Positions 23,171 to 29,689 of a DNA stretch of 32,879 nt are shown here, in pieces; position 1 is the stretch's first letter, and each line of letters opens with the position of its first letter. Below the pieces are notes generated by a model. The model was given only the letters and a program-made list of their open reading frames with translations, was not told the origin of the DNA and made no database searches. The position numbers were made by a program, and so were the translations under genes. Where the stretch lies: assembly GCA_021798795.1 (NCBI GenBank), contig JAJZBR010000017.1, positions 1 through 32,879 on the forward strand, given 5' to 3'. This stretch comes from Pseudomonadota bacterium. Its GTDB lineage: Bacteria; Pseudomonadota; Gammaproteobacteria; JAKAQQ01.

Positions 23171-24094
23171 TCAGGCGCTCCGTTCGAGTCTCAAGGCGGC
23201 GCCAATGGCCAGGAGCCCACGGATTTGCTCCGCCCGCTCGAGCTTCCGTTCGCCATCAAGGCACGTGTTGAGATCCAGGCATCGTGCCGCGAGGCCCGTG
23301 TGCGATCCGAGTTCATGGGCGAGCGGCGCATCTGCCGTTTCGGAAGGCAGGATGAGGATCGTCTGGGGAATCGCCAGATGAAAATGACGGTCGCAGTAAT
23401 CGATCGAGCGCTGGATCTCGAGTGCCAGCACTTCGACCACTCCGGGATCGGCGGCAATGGCTGCGCTGCCGAACTCCAGTCGCCGCGCGAGGTAGAGGGT
23501 ATGCTGGCGGGTGATCACAACCAGTCCGCGCTGGGCTTCGAGATGGACGCTCACGAGACCCTGTTGATCCTCGGGTGCAAGCGCGGCCAGATTCCGGATA
23601 CACATCTCCGGAATGTCGATCACGGCGAGACGGGCTGGGGTTTCGCTCACGAGTCCGGTGAGATCGCGGATGATCTCCATGCGGGCGGCAATGCAATAGA
23701 GGCTCGCACGGGTCTCCCCGGACCGCGTTTCGGCGGGCAGTTCGAAGACGTCGATCAGGGCGTCGTCGACATGAAAGTCGATGAGATCCTTGACTTTCCA
23801 GCGTAAGGCGCTCCGGAGCTCGTGGGCGGGCACATCCGGCGCGTCGACCAGCAGGATGCGATAGGCTTCCCAAGGCGTGACGAGGCACAGCCGGTCGCGG
23901 GAGCGGGTTCCTTCGCGGATGAGGTGCTCGAGCTGCTTTCCAGGCTGGGCATCGGAGGCGGCCTCAGCGTAGCGTTCGAGACAGGGTTTGCGGCCGGGGT
24001 CGCGGCTGATCTTGGCGAGTGCCAGGGTCTCCCCGAACGGGACAATGCCGGTCAATGCGGCCTTGGCGCCGGACGATTCACCGAGTTTCCACAT
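23171..24094 (-). CDS. mshI: MSHA biogenesis protein MshI (PilM-like)
   Basis: A 307-residue cytoplasmic protein, first gene of the biogenesis operon. It has the divergent actin-like/PilM layout: an early strand (ALTGIVPFGETLALAKI), a conserved VTPWEAYRILLVDAPDVP segment, ELRSALRWKVKDLIDF, and a later ALEIQRSIDYCDRHF helix preceding ILILPSE. No membrane segment is present. By analogy with PilM it recruits the INL motif of MshI2 to the inside of the membrane. The ATG at 24094 has GAGG about 11 bases upstream. The gene is preceded by an AT-rich gap with a candidate promoter. Confidence 0.87.
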   Translation of the reverse strand: MWKLGESSGAKAALTGIVPFGETLALAKISRDPGRKPCLERYAEAASDAQPGKQLEHLIREGTRSRDRLCLVTPWEAYRILLVDAPDVPAHELRSALRWKVKDLIDFHVDDALIDVFELPAETRSGETRASLYCIAARMEIIRDLTGLVSETPARLAVIDIPEMCIRNLAALAPEDQQGLVSVHLEAQRGLVVITRQHTLYLARRLEFGSAAIAADPGVVEVLALEIQRSIDYCDRHFHLAIPQTILILPSETADAPLAHELGSHTGLAARCLDLNTCLDGERKLERAEQIRGLLAIGAALRLERSA

Positions 24095-24175
24095 GCGCCC
24101 TATATCCTCGAGAGCAGAATCAACGAATCCCGTGCCACCCTCCGCTCCGAAGTCCGGTGCACAAGATTGGGGTCA

Positions 24176-24204
24176 AGAGTAGACTAAAGTCTTCTGTTTG
24201 TAAA
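24176..24204 (-). promoter_or_regulatory. Candidate promoter of the msh biogenesis operon
   Basis: In the AT-rich gap 24095-24268, on the minus strand, TTTACA (24204-24199, five of six to the -35 consensus) is 17 bases from TACTCT (24181-24176, a poor -10). A short dyad AGACT-AA-AGTCT (24181-24192) lies within the spacer. A TGGCAC further down (near 24139) loosely resembles a sigma-54 -24 element, but the matching -12 GC is absent. Confidence 0.28.
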
Positions 24205-24268
24205 TAATGTTATTTTATCAAAGGGTTTATGCCGGAAGTGGACCGGTTTTCGAGCTCGGGCTGAGCCG

Positions 24269-25246
24269 CTAACGCCCGGGACGAACAAGGGCCCCCGTGA
24301 TCTCCTTCAGATCCAGGTGAGTTTCATCGAGATAGGCGCAGAGTCCCTGATTGACGCGCCTGGGCAGGAGCGGGTCATAGAACAGCCCGGTACCGAGACC
24401 GATGAAGCGCGCACCCGCGAGCAGAAAGTCGATCGCATCTTCCGCAGAACAGATGCCGCCCTGGCCAATGATCGGGATCCCCAGGGGTCGACTCACTTCG
24501 GCCACTTCGGCCACCTTGAGCAAGGCAATCGGCTTGATCGCAGGCCCGGACAGGCCACCCTGTCCATAGGAAGGCAGCGGCACGCGGCGCTTGCGGTCAA
24601 TCGCCATCCCGGTCACGGTATTGATGACCGCAAGTGCATCGGCGCCTGCCTCGATACAGCGTCTGGCGTTGGTTTGGATATCCGTCTGGTTGGGTGACAG
24701 CTTGACGATCAGGGGTTTCCGGGTTCGCGCCCGGCAGGCCTCGACGACCCGCGCCGACATATCCGGGTCGTTGCCGAAATGAACACCGCCCTCCTTCACA
24801 TTCGGGCAGGAGATGTTGATCTCGATCGCATCGATTCGGGAATCATCAAAGCGCCGGGTGACTTCGGCGTATTCTTCGAGGGTCGAGCCTGAGACATTCG
24901 CGATGTAGCGTGTTTCGGTGAAATCCAGGCGGGGAAGGATCTCCGTCACCACGGTTGTCACGCCGGGATTCTGCAAACCGATCGCGTTGAGATAGCCTGA
25001 TGCGGTCTCCCAGAGTCGATGCGGCGCATTTCCGAGCCGGGGCAGGAGCGTTGTGCCTTTTAAGCAGACCGCCCCGACCTGGTCCAGGGAGAAACCTTCG
25101 ATCCGGGTGTATTCCTCACCGAATCCGACACAGCCGGACAGGAGCACGACCGGCGTCTTGAAGACAAGCCCGCGCCAGGAGCATTCGAGTCTCGGATCCG
25201 GTTGGGCGGACGAACCGGGATCCGGTGGCGTCATCGTCTTATGCAT
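24269..25246 (-). CDS. pyrD: Dihydroorotate dehydrogenase, class 1B-type catalytic subunit
   Basis: A 326-residue FMN enzyme of pyrimidine synthesis (dihydroorotate to orotate), a TIM barrel. Class 1 signatures are visible: VGAVCLKGTTLLPRLGN, NAIGLQNPG, INISCPNVKEGG with the catalytic cysteine, VKLSPNQTDI, GGLSGPAIKPIAL and IIGQGGICSAEDAIDFLLAGA. It lacks the membrane-targeting N-terminus of class 2 PyrD, the type usual in gammaproteobacteria. Class 1B enzymes normally work with PyrK, which is not in this window. The start is uncertain: ATG at 25246 overlaps the gpsA stop by eight bases, and ATG at 25234 follows it by four. It is the last gene of the yibN-grxC-secB-gpsA operon, and I saw no terminator after it. 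Confidence 0.88.
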   Translation of the reverse strand: MHKTMTPPDPGSSAQPDPRLECSWRGLVFKTPVVLLSGCVGFGEEYTRIEGFSLDQVGAVCLKGTTLLPRLGNAPHRLWETASGYLNAIGLQNPGVTTVVTEILPRLDFTETRYIANVSGSTLEEYAEVTRRFDDSRIDAIEINISCPNVKEGGVHFGNDPDMSARVVEACRARTRKPLIVKLSPNQTDIQTNARRCIEAGADALAVINTVTGMAIDRKRRVPLPSYGQGGLSGPAIKPIALLKVAEVAEVSRPLGIPIIGQGGICSAEDAIDFLLAGARFIGLGTGLFYDPLLPRRVNQGLCAYLDETHLDLKEITGALVRPGR

Positions 25247-26252
25247 CTTTCGGGAACTCGGCGGTGCGGTTCCGCTCAAGCAGCCGCTCGAGTGTTTGGC
25301 GCGGGTCGGCTCCATGGTTCAGGATCGAATCGAGCGCTTCGGTGATGGGCATTTCGACGCCCGCTTGCCGTCTGCGTTTTTGCAGTGCAGGCAGGGTGCG
25401 TGTGCCTTCAGTCACCTGGCCGATCCGGCTCTCTGCCGCATCGAGGCTCAGTCCTTCGGCGAGGAGCCGTCCGAGACGGCGGTTGCGGGATTGGTCGTCG
25501 GTGGCCGTGAGTATGAGATCCCCCACTCCGGACAGACCCATGAAGGTTTCGAGATGGGCACCCTCGCGCACTCCTAAGCGCACGAGTTCCGCCAGTCCAC
25601 GTGTGATCAGGGCGGCACGGGCATTTGCGCCCATCTTGAGGCCATCGGCCAGTCCGGCTCCGATCGCGATGATGTTTTTGACGGCACCGCCCAGCGCGAC
25701 GCCGATCAGATCCTGCCCGATGTACGCCCGGAAAGAGGATCCATGGAGCGCATCCGCAAACTGATGGGCGACTGTCGCATCTTCGCAGGCGATCGTGACG
25801 GCAGTGGGGAGGCCACTGGCCACTTCTCGGGCGAAACTCGGACCGGACAGAAGCGCCAGGGGGCCATCGGGTCTCGTGGCGCGGGCAATCTCATGGGGCA
25901 GGAGAGCGGTCCCGGATTCCATTCCCTTGGCGGCAATCAGAATGGGAAGTCGAGCAAGGCCCCCGCGGAGAGCGTCCTCGAGTGTGCTCCGGAGTGCCTC
26001 AGTGGGTACCGCGAGAATCGCCCCCGTCGCGCCCGCGAGAGCTCGAGCGAGATCGGCTGTGACGACGAGCGCATCGGGCAGAGGCAGGCCCGGCAGGTAA
26101 CGGGTGTTCTCGCGGCAGCCGTCAAGTTGCGCCACCAAAGCGGGGTCGCGGCCCCAAAGGCGCGTGCCCTGACCATTCCTGACCAGCTGGAGCGCCAGTG
26201 CCGTTCCCCAGGATCCGGCACCGAGAACCGCAATGGAGGCGCCCGGCTTCAC
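25239..26252 (-). CDS. gpsA: Glycerol-3-phosphate dehydrogenase [NAD(P)+]
   Basis: A 337-residue cytoplasmic enzyme making sn-glycerol 3-phosphate for phospholipid synthesis. The nucleotide-binding motif is IAVLGAGSWGTALA (residues 7-20). Also present are the family motifs NTRYLPGLPLP, AAKGMESGT, LSGPSFAREVASG with its loop serine, the catalytic lysine in GGAVKNIIAIGAG, and LSGVGDLILTATDDQSRNRRLG. Length matches E. coli GpsA (339). The start is GTG at 26252, nine bases after the secB stop. Order secB-gpsA as in E. coli. Confidence 0.96.
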   Translation of the reverse strand: MKPGASIAVLGAGSWGTALALQLVRNGQGTRLWGRDPALVAQLDGCRENTRYLPGLPLPDALVVTADLARALAGATGAILAVPTEALRSTLEDALRGGLARLPILIAAKGMESGTALLPHEIARATRPDGPLALLSGPSFAREVASGLPTAVTIACEDATVAHQFADALHGSSFRAYIGQDLIGVALGGAVKNIIAIGAGLADGLKMGANARAALITRGLAELVRLGVREGAHLETFMGLSGVGDLILTATDDQSRNRRLGRLLAEGLSLDAAESRIGQVTEGTRTLPALQKRRRQAGVEMPITEALDSILNHGADPRQTLERLLERNRTAEFPKDA

Positions 26253-26261
26253 GGAATCCGC

Positions 26262-26759
26262 TCAGGCGTGTCCCGGGCTGGTCTGACTCGCCTGCATGAG
26301 ATGCTGCTGGTAGATCGCATCGAAGTTGACGGGTTGCAGGAGAACCGACGGAAATCCTCCGCGGTTGATCAGGCTCGCCAGGAGTTCCCGTGCGTAGGGG
26401 TAAAGCAACCCGGGCGCGTAGGCGCCCAAAAGTGGGCCTTTTTCCTCTTCCGTGAATCCGCGTAACTGCAGGAGTGCCGCCTGATGGATCTCGGCCAGAA
26501 ACGTCACCCGCTCCTGCCAGCGTGCCTCGAGTGTCACCGTGAGCACCACCTCGTTCAAATGGGGGTTGTCGCGGATCCCATTGATGGCCGTCTGCAGGTT
26601 CACCTTGATTTCGGGAGCGAGATTGGGTGTACCCAAAATAGCCGGTGCGAGAGGCGACTCGAAGGAGCAGTCCTTGAGATAAATTGCCTCGATCGAGAAT
26701 TGCCGGTCCGGGAGATCAGCCGGCGCGGGGCCTGGGGCAGGTGGAAGAATCTCATTCAT
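26262..26759 (-). CDS. secB: Protein-export chaperone SecB
   Basis: A 165-residue tetrameric chaperone that holds preproteins unfolded and delivers them to SecA. Signatures: FSIEAIYLKDCSFESPLAP, VTLTVTLEARWQERVTFLAEIHQAALLQL, the conserved GAYAPGLLYPYARELLASLINRGGFPSVLLQPVNFDAIY. Slightly longer than E. coli SecB (155), with a proline-rich N-terminus. The start overlaps the grxC stop (ATGA). Confidence 0.97.
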   Translation of the reverse strand: MNEILPPAPGPAPADLPDRQFSIEAIYLKDCSFESPLAPAILGTPNLAPEIKVNLQTAINGIRDNPHLNEVVLTVTLEARWQERVTFLAEIHQAALLQLRGFTEEEKGPLLGAYAPGLLYPYARELLASLINRGGFPSVLLQPVNFDAIYQQHLMQASQTSPGHA

Positions 26760-27052
26760 GGTGCGTACTCCCGGGGGTCGGGTGGAGGGGCTGGGGTTTG
26801 CAATACCATCCGGACGAGCGCACCCGAATCATCCATGATCTTGAGCTCCTCGAAGCCACCGATCGGGTGGTGGTTGATGAAGATCTGGGGGACGGTTTTG
26901 CGCCCGGTGATCCTGACCAGGGTGTCACGGGCAGTGGGATCGGATGCGACATCGACCTCACGAAAGTCGAAGCCGCGGCTTTCCAAAAGCTGTTTCGCGA
27001 GACGGCAATAACCGCAATGGGGGGTTGTGTAGATCACGATTTCAGAAGTCAT
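26756..27052 (-). CDS. grxC: Glutaredoxin GrxC-like
   Basis: A 98-residue glutaredoxin. The start is ATG at 27052, overlapping the rhodanese stop (ATGA); an upstream in-frame start at 27100 would sit inside yibN and adds a segment unlike the family. The active site is CGYC (Cys13, Cys16), not the CPYC usual in GrxC. The GSH-binding TVP (cis-proline) motif and GGFEEL are present. It reduces disulfides with glutathione. The Gly at the second position is shared with certain eukaryotic glutaredoxins that can hold a [2Fe-2S] cluster, so such binding is a possibility, not a finding. Operon position as in E. coli (yibN-grxC-secB-gpsA). Confidence 0.94.
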   Translation of the reverse strand: MTSEIVIYTTPHCGYCRLAKQLLESRGFDFREVDVASDPTARDTLVRITGRKTVPQIFINHHPIGGFEELKIMDDSGALVRMVLQTPAPPPDPREYAP

Positions 27053-27513
27053 GACGATCCCCGACTTTTCTGGACCAACGGAAAGTTTTCCTGTCTCCAC
27101 TGCGAGAGGCCGTTTTTGAGAATGGCCACCGGAGTTGCGGACAGGCCTGCAGCCCGTTTCGCACTCCGCTTGGATTGTTCTCCATTCTGGCAGTAGAGAA
27201 TAATCGCGGGCGGATTCGATTTCGCGAGCGCCAAAACCCGGTCCGCAAGATCGGCGGCATCGATTCGGATGGCGTTCGCGATATGGCCCTCGTCGAACGC
27301 CTTGCGGTCGCGGAGGTCCAAGAGACTCGCGCCCCGGTTGATCAGCTGGGCGGCTTCCTGGGCGCCGATTTCGCGGTAACGCCGGGTTTTCCGCTCCACC
27401 TCGTCGGCAATGATGAGAACGAGGATGAAGACGAACGCAGCGACCAGAAGATAGTGGTTCGAGGAAAAGAGCGCCAGTCGGTCCAACACAGCCTGATCCA
27501 AAACGGAAGTCAT
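27049..27513 (-). CDS. yibN: Membrane-anchored rhodanese-like protein YibN
   Basis: A 154-residue protein with one N-terminal transmembrane helix (about residues 20-37, HYLLVAAFVFILVLIIAD), then a rhodanese domain containing LLDLRDRKAFDEGHI and the active-site loop YCQNGEQS (Cys108). Sulfurtransferase or persulfide-carrier activity is the family expectation; YibN's true substrate is not settled. It begins the operon with grxC, secB, gpsA and pyrD. No Shine-Dalgarno precedes the ATG at 27513. Confidence 0.9.
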   Translation of the reverse strand: MTSVLDQAVLDRLALFSSNHYLLVAAFVFILVLIIADEVERKTRRYREIGAQEAAQLINRGASLLDLRDRKAFDEGHIANAIRIDAADLADRVLALAKSNPPAIILYCQNGEQSKRSAKRAAGLSATPVAILKNGLSQWRQENFPLVQKSRGSS

Positions 27514-27523
27514 AAGTCGGCTA

Positions 27524-27529
27524 ATTATA
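27524..27529 (-). promoter_or_regulatory. Candidate -10 box of the yibN operon
   Basis: TATAAT on the minus strand (27529-27524) sits 10 bases before the yibN ATG. A start about seven bases downstream would leave a leader of only a few bases, consistent with the lack of a Shine-Dalgarno. No good -35 hexamer is visible at 16-18 bases, which weakens the call. Confidence 0.35.
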
Positions 27530-27634
27530 GCGCCCCGGGCTCCGGGAACGTATCGATTGAACTCTGGGAGCGCTTGTTTGACCGGGGATGATGGAACGAC
27601 CCAACGGGCTCAAGCGGGCCGTCGGATTCAATGG

Positions 27635-27666
27635 GGTACCCTGATGGATAATTGGTACCAGGTACC
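27635..27666. repeat. Three GGTACC palindromes upstream of envC
   Basis: GGTACC occurs at 27635-27640, 27654-27659 and 27661-27666, with a GATAAT hexamer (27647-27652) between the first and second. They lie 54-85 bases before the envC start. This could be a regulator site around a -10 element or chance. The rest of the 27514-27719 gap shows nothing else I can assign. Confidence 0.3.
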
Positions 27667-27719
27667 GGGCGATCTTCGGGGCATGCCGCGATCGGCTGAC
27701 TCGATCGACGGGGGGGTCG

Positions 27720-28883
27720 GTGAAAGCGACAATCGGGTGGATACTGCTTCTCGCGGGATCTCTCCTCTGGGGAGCGCATACGGGGTGGGCGTCTGTGCCC
27801 CAGGCCAAGGGGTCCCGGATCCGGGTTCAGCTCCAGGAAACCAAGAAGCGACTGATGGGTGCGCGTGCCCGTCACGCCCGGGTGCTGCGCGCGCTCCAAC
27901 GAACGGTCTGGGCGCTCGGAAAGAGTCGAGACGAGGTCGTTCGACTCAAGCAGCGGATCGGCGGGCTCGAAGCACGAGAGCGGCTTCTCACGCGGCAGGT
28001 CCGCTCAGCTCATCAGCAGTTGGGGCACGAGCGGGAGGCTTTGATCCATCTCATCCAGGCACGCTTCATTTTGGGTAGAGAAGCGAGACTCCGATTTCTG
28101 CTCGGGGGTGGATCGGTGAGTCGGCTCTCTCGCCTTTTGGGCGAATGGGCTCTCGTGAACCACGCGATTGCGGTTCGACTCCGGGCTCTCGATGGATTGG
28201 ATCGAACCCTCGCCCGGGACCGGGGAGGGTTGAGGCAGGCAGTCGTGCGATCGAGGCGTCTTGAGGCCCACCGGATGCGGACGGTTTTGAATCTCGAGGC
28301 CGATCGGGCCCGGCGACTCGCGTTGCTTGCGGTTCTTTCGGCGCGCATCCGGCGCGGGCATGCCCGGCTGGACGCGCTCCGGGTCCGCTACCGGGAACTG
28401 ACGGCCATGTGGCAGCGTCTGCGGGCTCCGGCGCACGGGTTGTCCGCATCAGCCAACCAGTTGGTCTTGTCGCCTTTCCCTCGCTTGCGTGGGCGCCTGC
28501 CCTGGCCGGTTCGGGGAACGATCGTGCGCGGCTTCGGTTCTCCGGAGGCAGGTGGGCGCCTGCTCAGCCACGGCCTTCTGATTCGCGCGCACCAAGGCGC
28601 CCGCGTCCGCGCGGTGGCACACGGTGAAGTCGTGTTTTCCGGATGGCTCCCCAACTTCGGGTTGATCACGGTGGTGGCACAGGGACGGGGTTACTACACT
28701 GTTTATGCCGACAATACGGCCCTCTACAACCGGGTTGGCGACTGGATCAACGCAGGGGATCCGATCGGGCGTCTCGGATCCGTTCCGGCGCATCGCCCGG
28801 ATCTCTATTTCCAGATCCGCAAAGGTGCCGAACCGATTGATCCCACCCCGTGGCTCATGCCCGGTGGTGGCCTGTCCCATTGA
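27720..28883 (+). CDS. envC: Murein hydrolase activator EnvC
   Basis: A 387-residue periplasmic protein. The signal peptide is IGWILLLAGSLLWGAHTGWA. Two coiled-coil stretches (about 30-130 and 165-240) precede a LytM/M23 domain (about 262-380). The domain is degenerate as in EnvC: the metal-binding HxxxD/HxH set is missing (SHGLLIRAHQG, LYFQIRKGAEPIDPTPWL), so it should not cut peptidoglycan itself but activate the amidases AmiA/B at the septum. A GTG start follows a run of G residues acting as the ribosome binding site. In E. coli envC also lies divergent to yibN, with gpmM between; gpmM is absent here. No terminator was seen after the stop. Confidence 0.9.
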   Translation: MKATIGWILLLAGSLLWGAHTGWASVPQAKGSRIRVQLQETKKRLMGARARHARVLRALQRTVWALGKSRDEVVRLKQRIGGLEARERLLTRQVRSAHQQLGHEREALIHLIQARFILGREARLRFLLGGGSVSRLSRLLGEWALVNHAIAVRLRALDGLDRTLARDRGGLRQAVVRSRRLEAHRMRTVLNLEADRARRLALLAVLSARIRRGHARLDALRVRYRELTAMWQRLRAPAHGLSASANQLVLSPFPRLRGRLPWPVRGTIVRGFGSPEAGGRLLSHGLLIRAHQGARVRAVAHGEVVFSGWLPNFGLITVVAQGRGYYTVYADNTALYNRVGDWINAGDPIGRLGSVPAHRPDLYFQIRKGAEPIDPTPWLMPGGGLSH

Positions 28884-28932
28884 GGGAGGGGGCGGTGAGG
28901 GGGAGCGGCCCACAGAGACAATCCGGGTTGGC

Positions 28933-28974
28933 TATAATCACGAGCCATGACCTGCGGAATCCGTGCGTACGGAT
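28933..28974 (+). promoter_or_regulatory. Candidate promoter and leader hairpin of the outer-membrane protein gene
   Basis: TATAAT at 28933-28938 is a perfect -10 hexamer without a recognisable -35. About 20 bases downstream ATCCGT-GCGT-ACGGAT (28959-28974) forms a 6-bp stem with a tetraloop in what would be an 85-base leader. The two elements suggest a separately transcribed gene after envC. Confidence 0.38.
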
Positions 28975-29030
28975 GTCCTTAGGTTACTCCATCTGATTGA
29001 CCATTCGACAACTTGCCTTGGAGAGAGAGC

Positions 29031-29663
29031 ATGAACAAATTGAAGCTGATAGGGGTACTCGGAGCTGTTGTGATCGTGGGGCTCAGCGGACGGCTTGGGG
29101 CCAAGGGGTTCGACTACACATACGTCGGTGGCGGTTTTGTTTCATACTCGCCTTCGGGCGGTGGCTTGAATGGCATAGGACCTTATTTGGACGGGTCCTA
29201 TAACTTCAATCCACACTTCAATGTTGTGGGCGGCTACCAGTACTTGAGTTATGGTCATGGGATCAACGCCAACGATCTGGGTGTCGGCGTCGGGTTCCAT
29301 ACTGCTCTCACGACGCGTCAACCGATCGACTTCGTAGCCGAGGCCTTGTTCCTTCATTCCCAGTTCGATATCAGTTGCGGGCTGCCTGGATGCGGGGGGG
29401 CATCGGCGAGCGCCAACGGGTTCGGCCTGGCAGGAGGAGTGCGGTGGCATCCGATGGTGCACAAGCTTGAGATCGACGGTCTGGTCGGCCTCGATGCCTA
29501 TAGCAGTTGCGCCGGCTGCCAGTCTTCCTACGAAACCGTCACCGGAGCGGCTCAATACTTCTTTACGCCTCGTCTGAGCGGGATTGCGAGTCTCAGCGTT
29601 GGGACGAACAGCTACGGCGATCAGTTTACAGTCGGGGTGAACTACTACTTTCCCAAGCCCTGA
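29031..29663 (+). CDS. Small outer-membrane beta-barrel protein, function unknown
   Basis: A 210-residue exported protein. The ATG at 29031 follows a strong GGAGAGA Shine-Dalgarno; an in-frame TTG or ATG just upstream would be unlikely. The signal peptide is LIGVLGAVVIVGLSGRLGA. The mature part alternates short aromatic/glycine strands (YTYVGGGFVSYS, YLDGSYNFNPHFNVVGGYQYLSYG, LGVGVGFHTAL, ...) and ends in a terminal strand TVGVNYYFPKP, consistent with an eight-stranded barrel of the OmpA/OmpW kind. Two cysteine pairs (CGLPGC, CAGC) are unusual for outer-membrane barrels and would sit in loops. I do not recognise the family. It is convergent with ybbP, whose end is 26 bases away. Confidence 0.72.
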   Translation: MNKLKLIGVLGAVVIVGLSGRLGAKGFDYTYVGGGFVSYSPSGGGLNGIGPYLDGSYNFNPHFNVVGGYQYLSYGHGINANDLGVGVGFHTALTTRQPIDFVAEALFLHSQFDISCGLPGCGGASASANGFGLAGGVRWHPMVHKLEIDGLVGLDAYSSCAGCQSSYETVTGAAQYFFTPRLSGIASLSVGTNSYGDQFTVGVNYYFPKP

Positions 29664-29689
29664 CCGCGTATCTCGCGCGAAGTCAGACG

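Noticed and set aside
24120-24145. Sigma-54-like element (TGGCACG) upstream of mshI
   Set aside because: The -24 GG is present, but at the required distance the -12 dinucleotide is GT rather than GC, so I do not call it.
24230-24268. Terminator after pyrD
   Set aside because: A weak GCTC/GAGC stem without a T-run; not a credible intrinsic terminator.
27720-28883. Active M23 peptidase
   Set aside because: The zinc-binding His/Asp and HxH residues are missing, as in EnvC activators.
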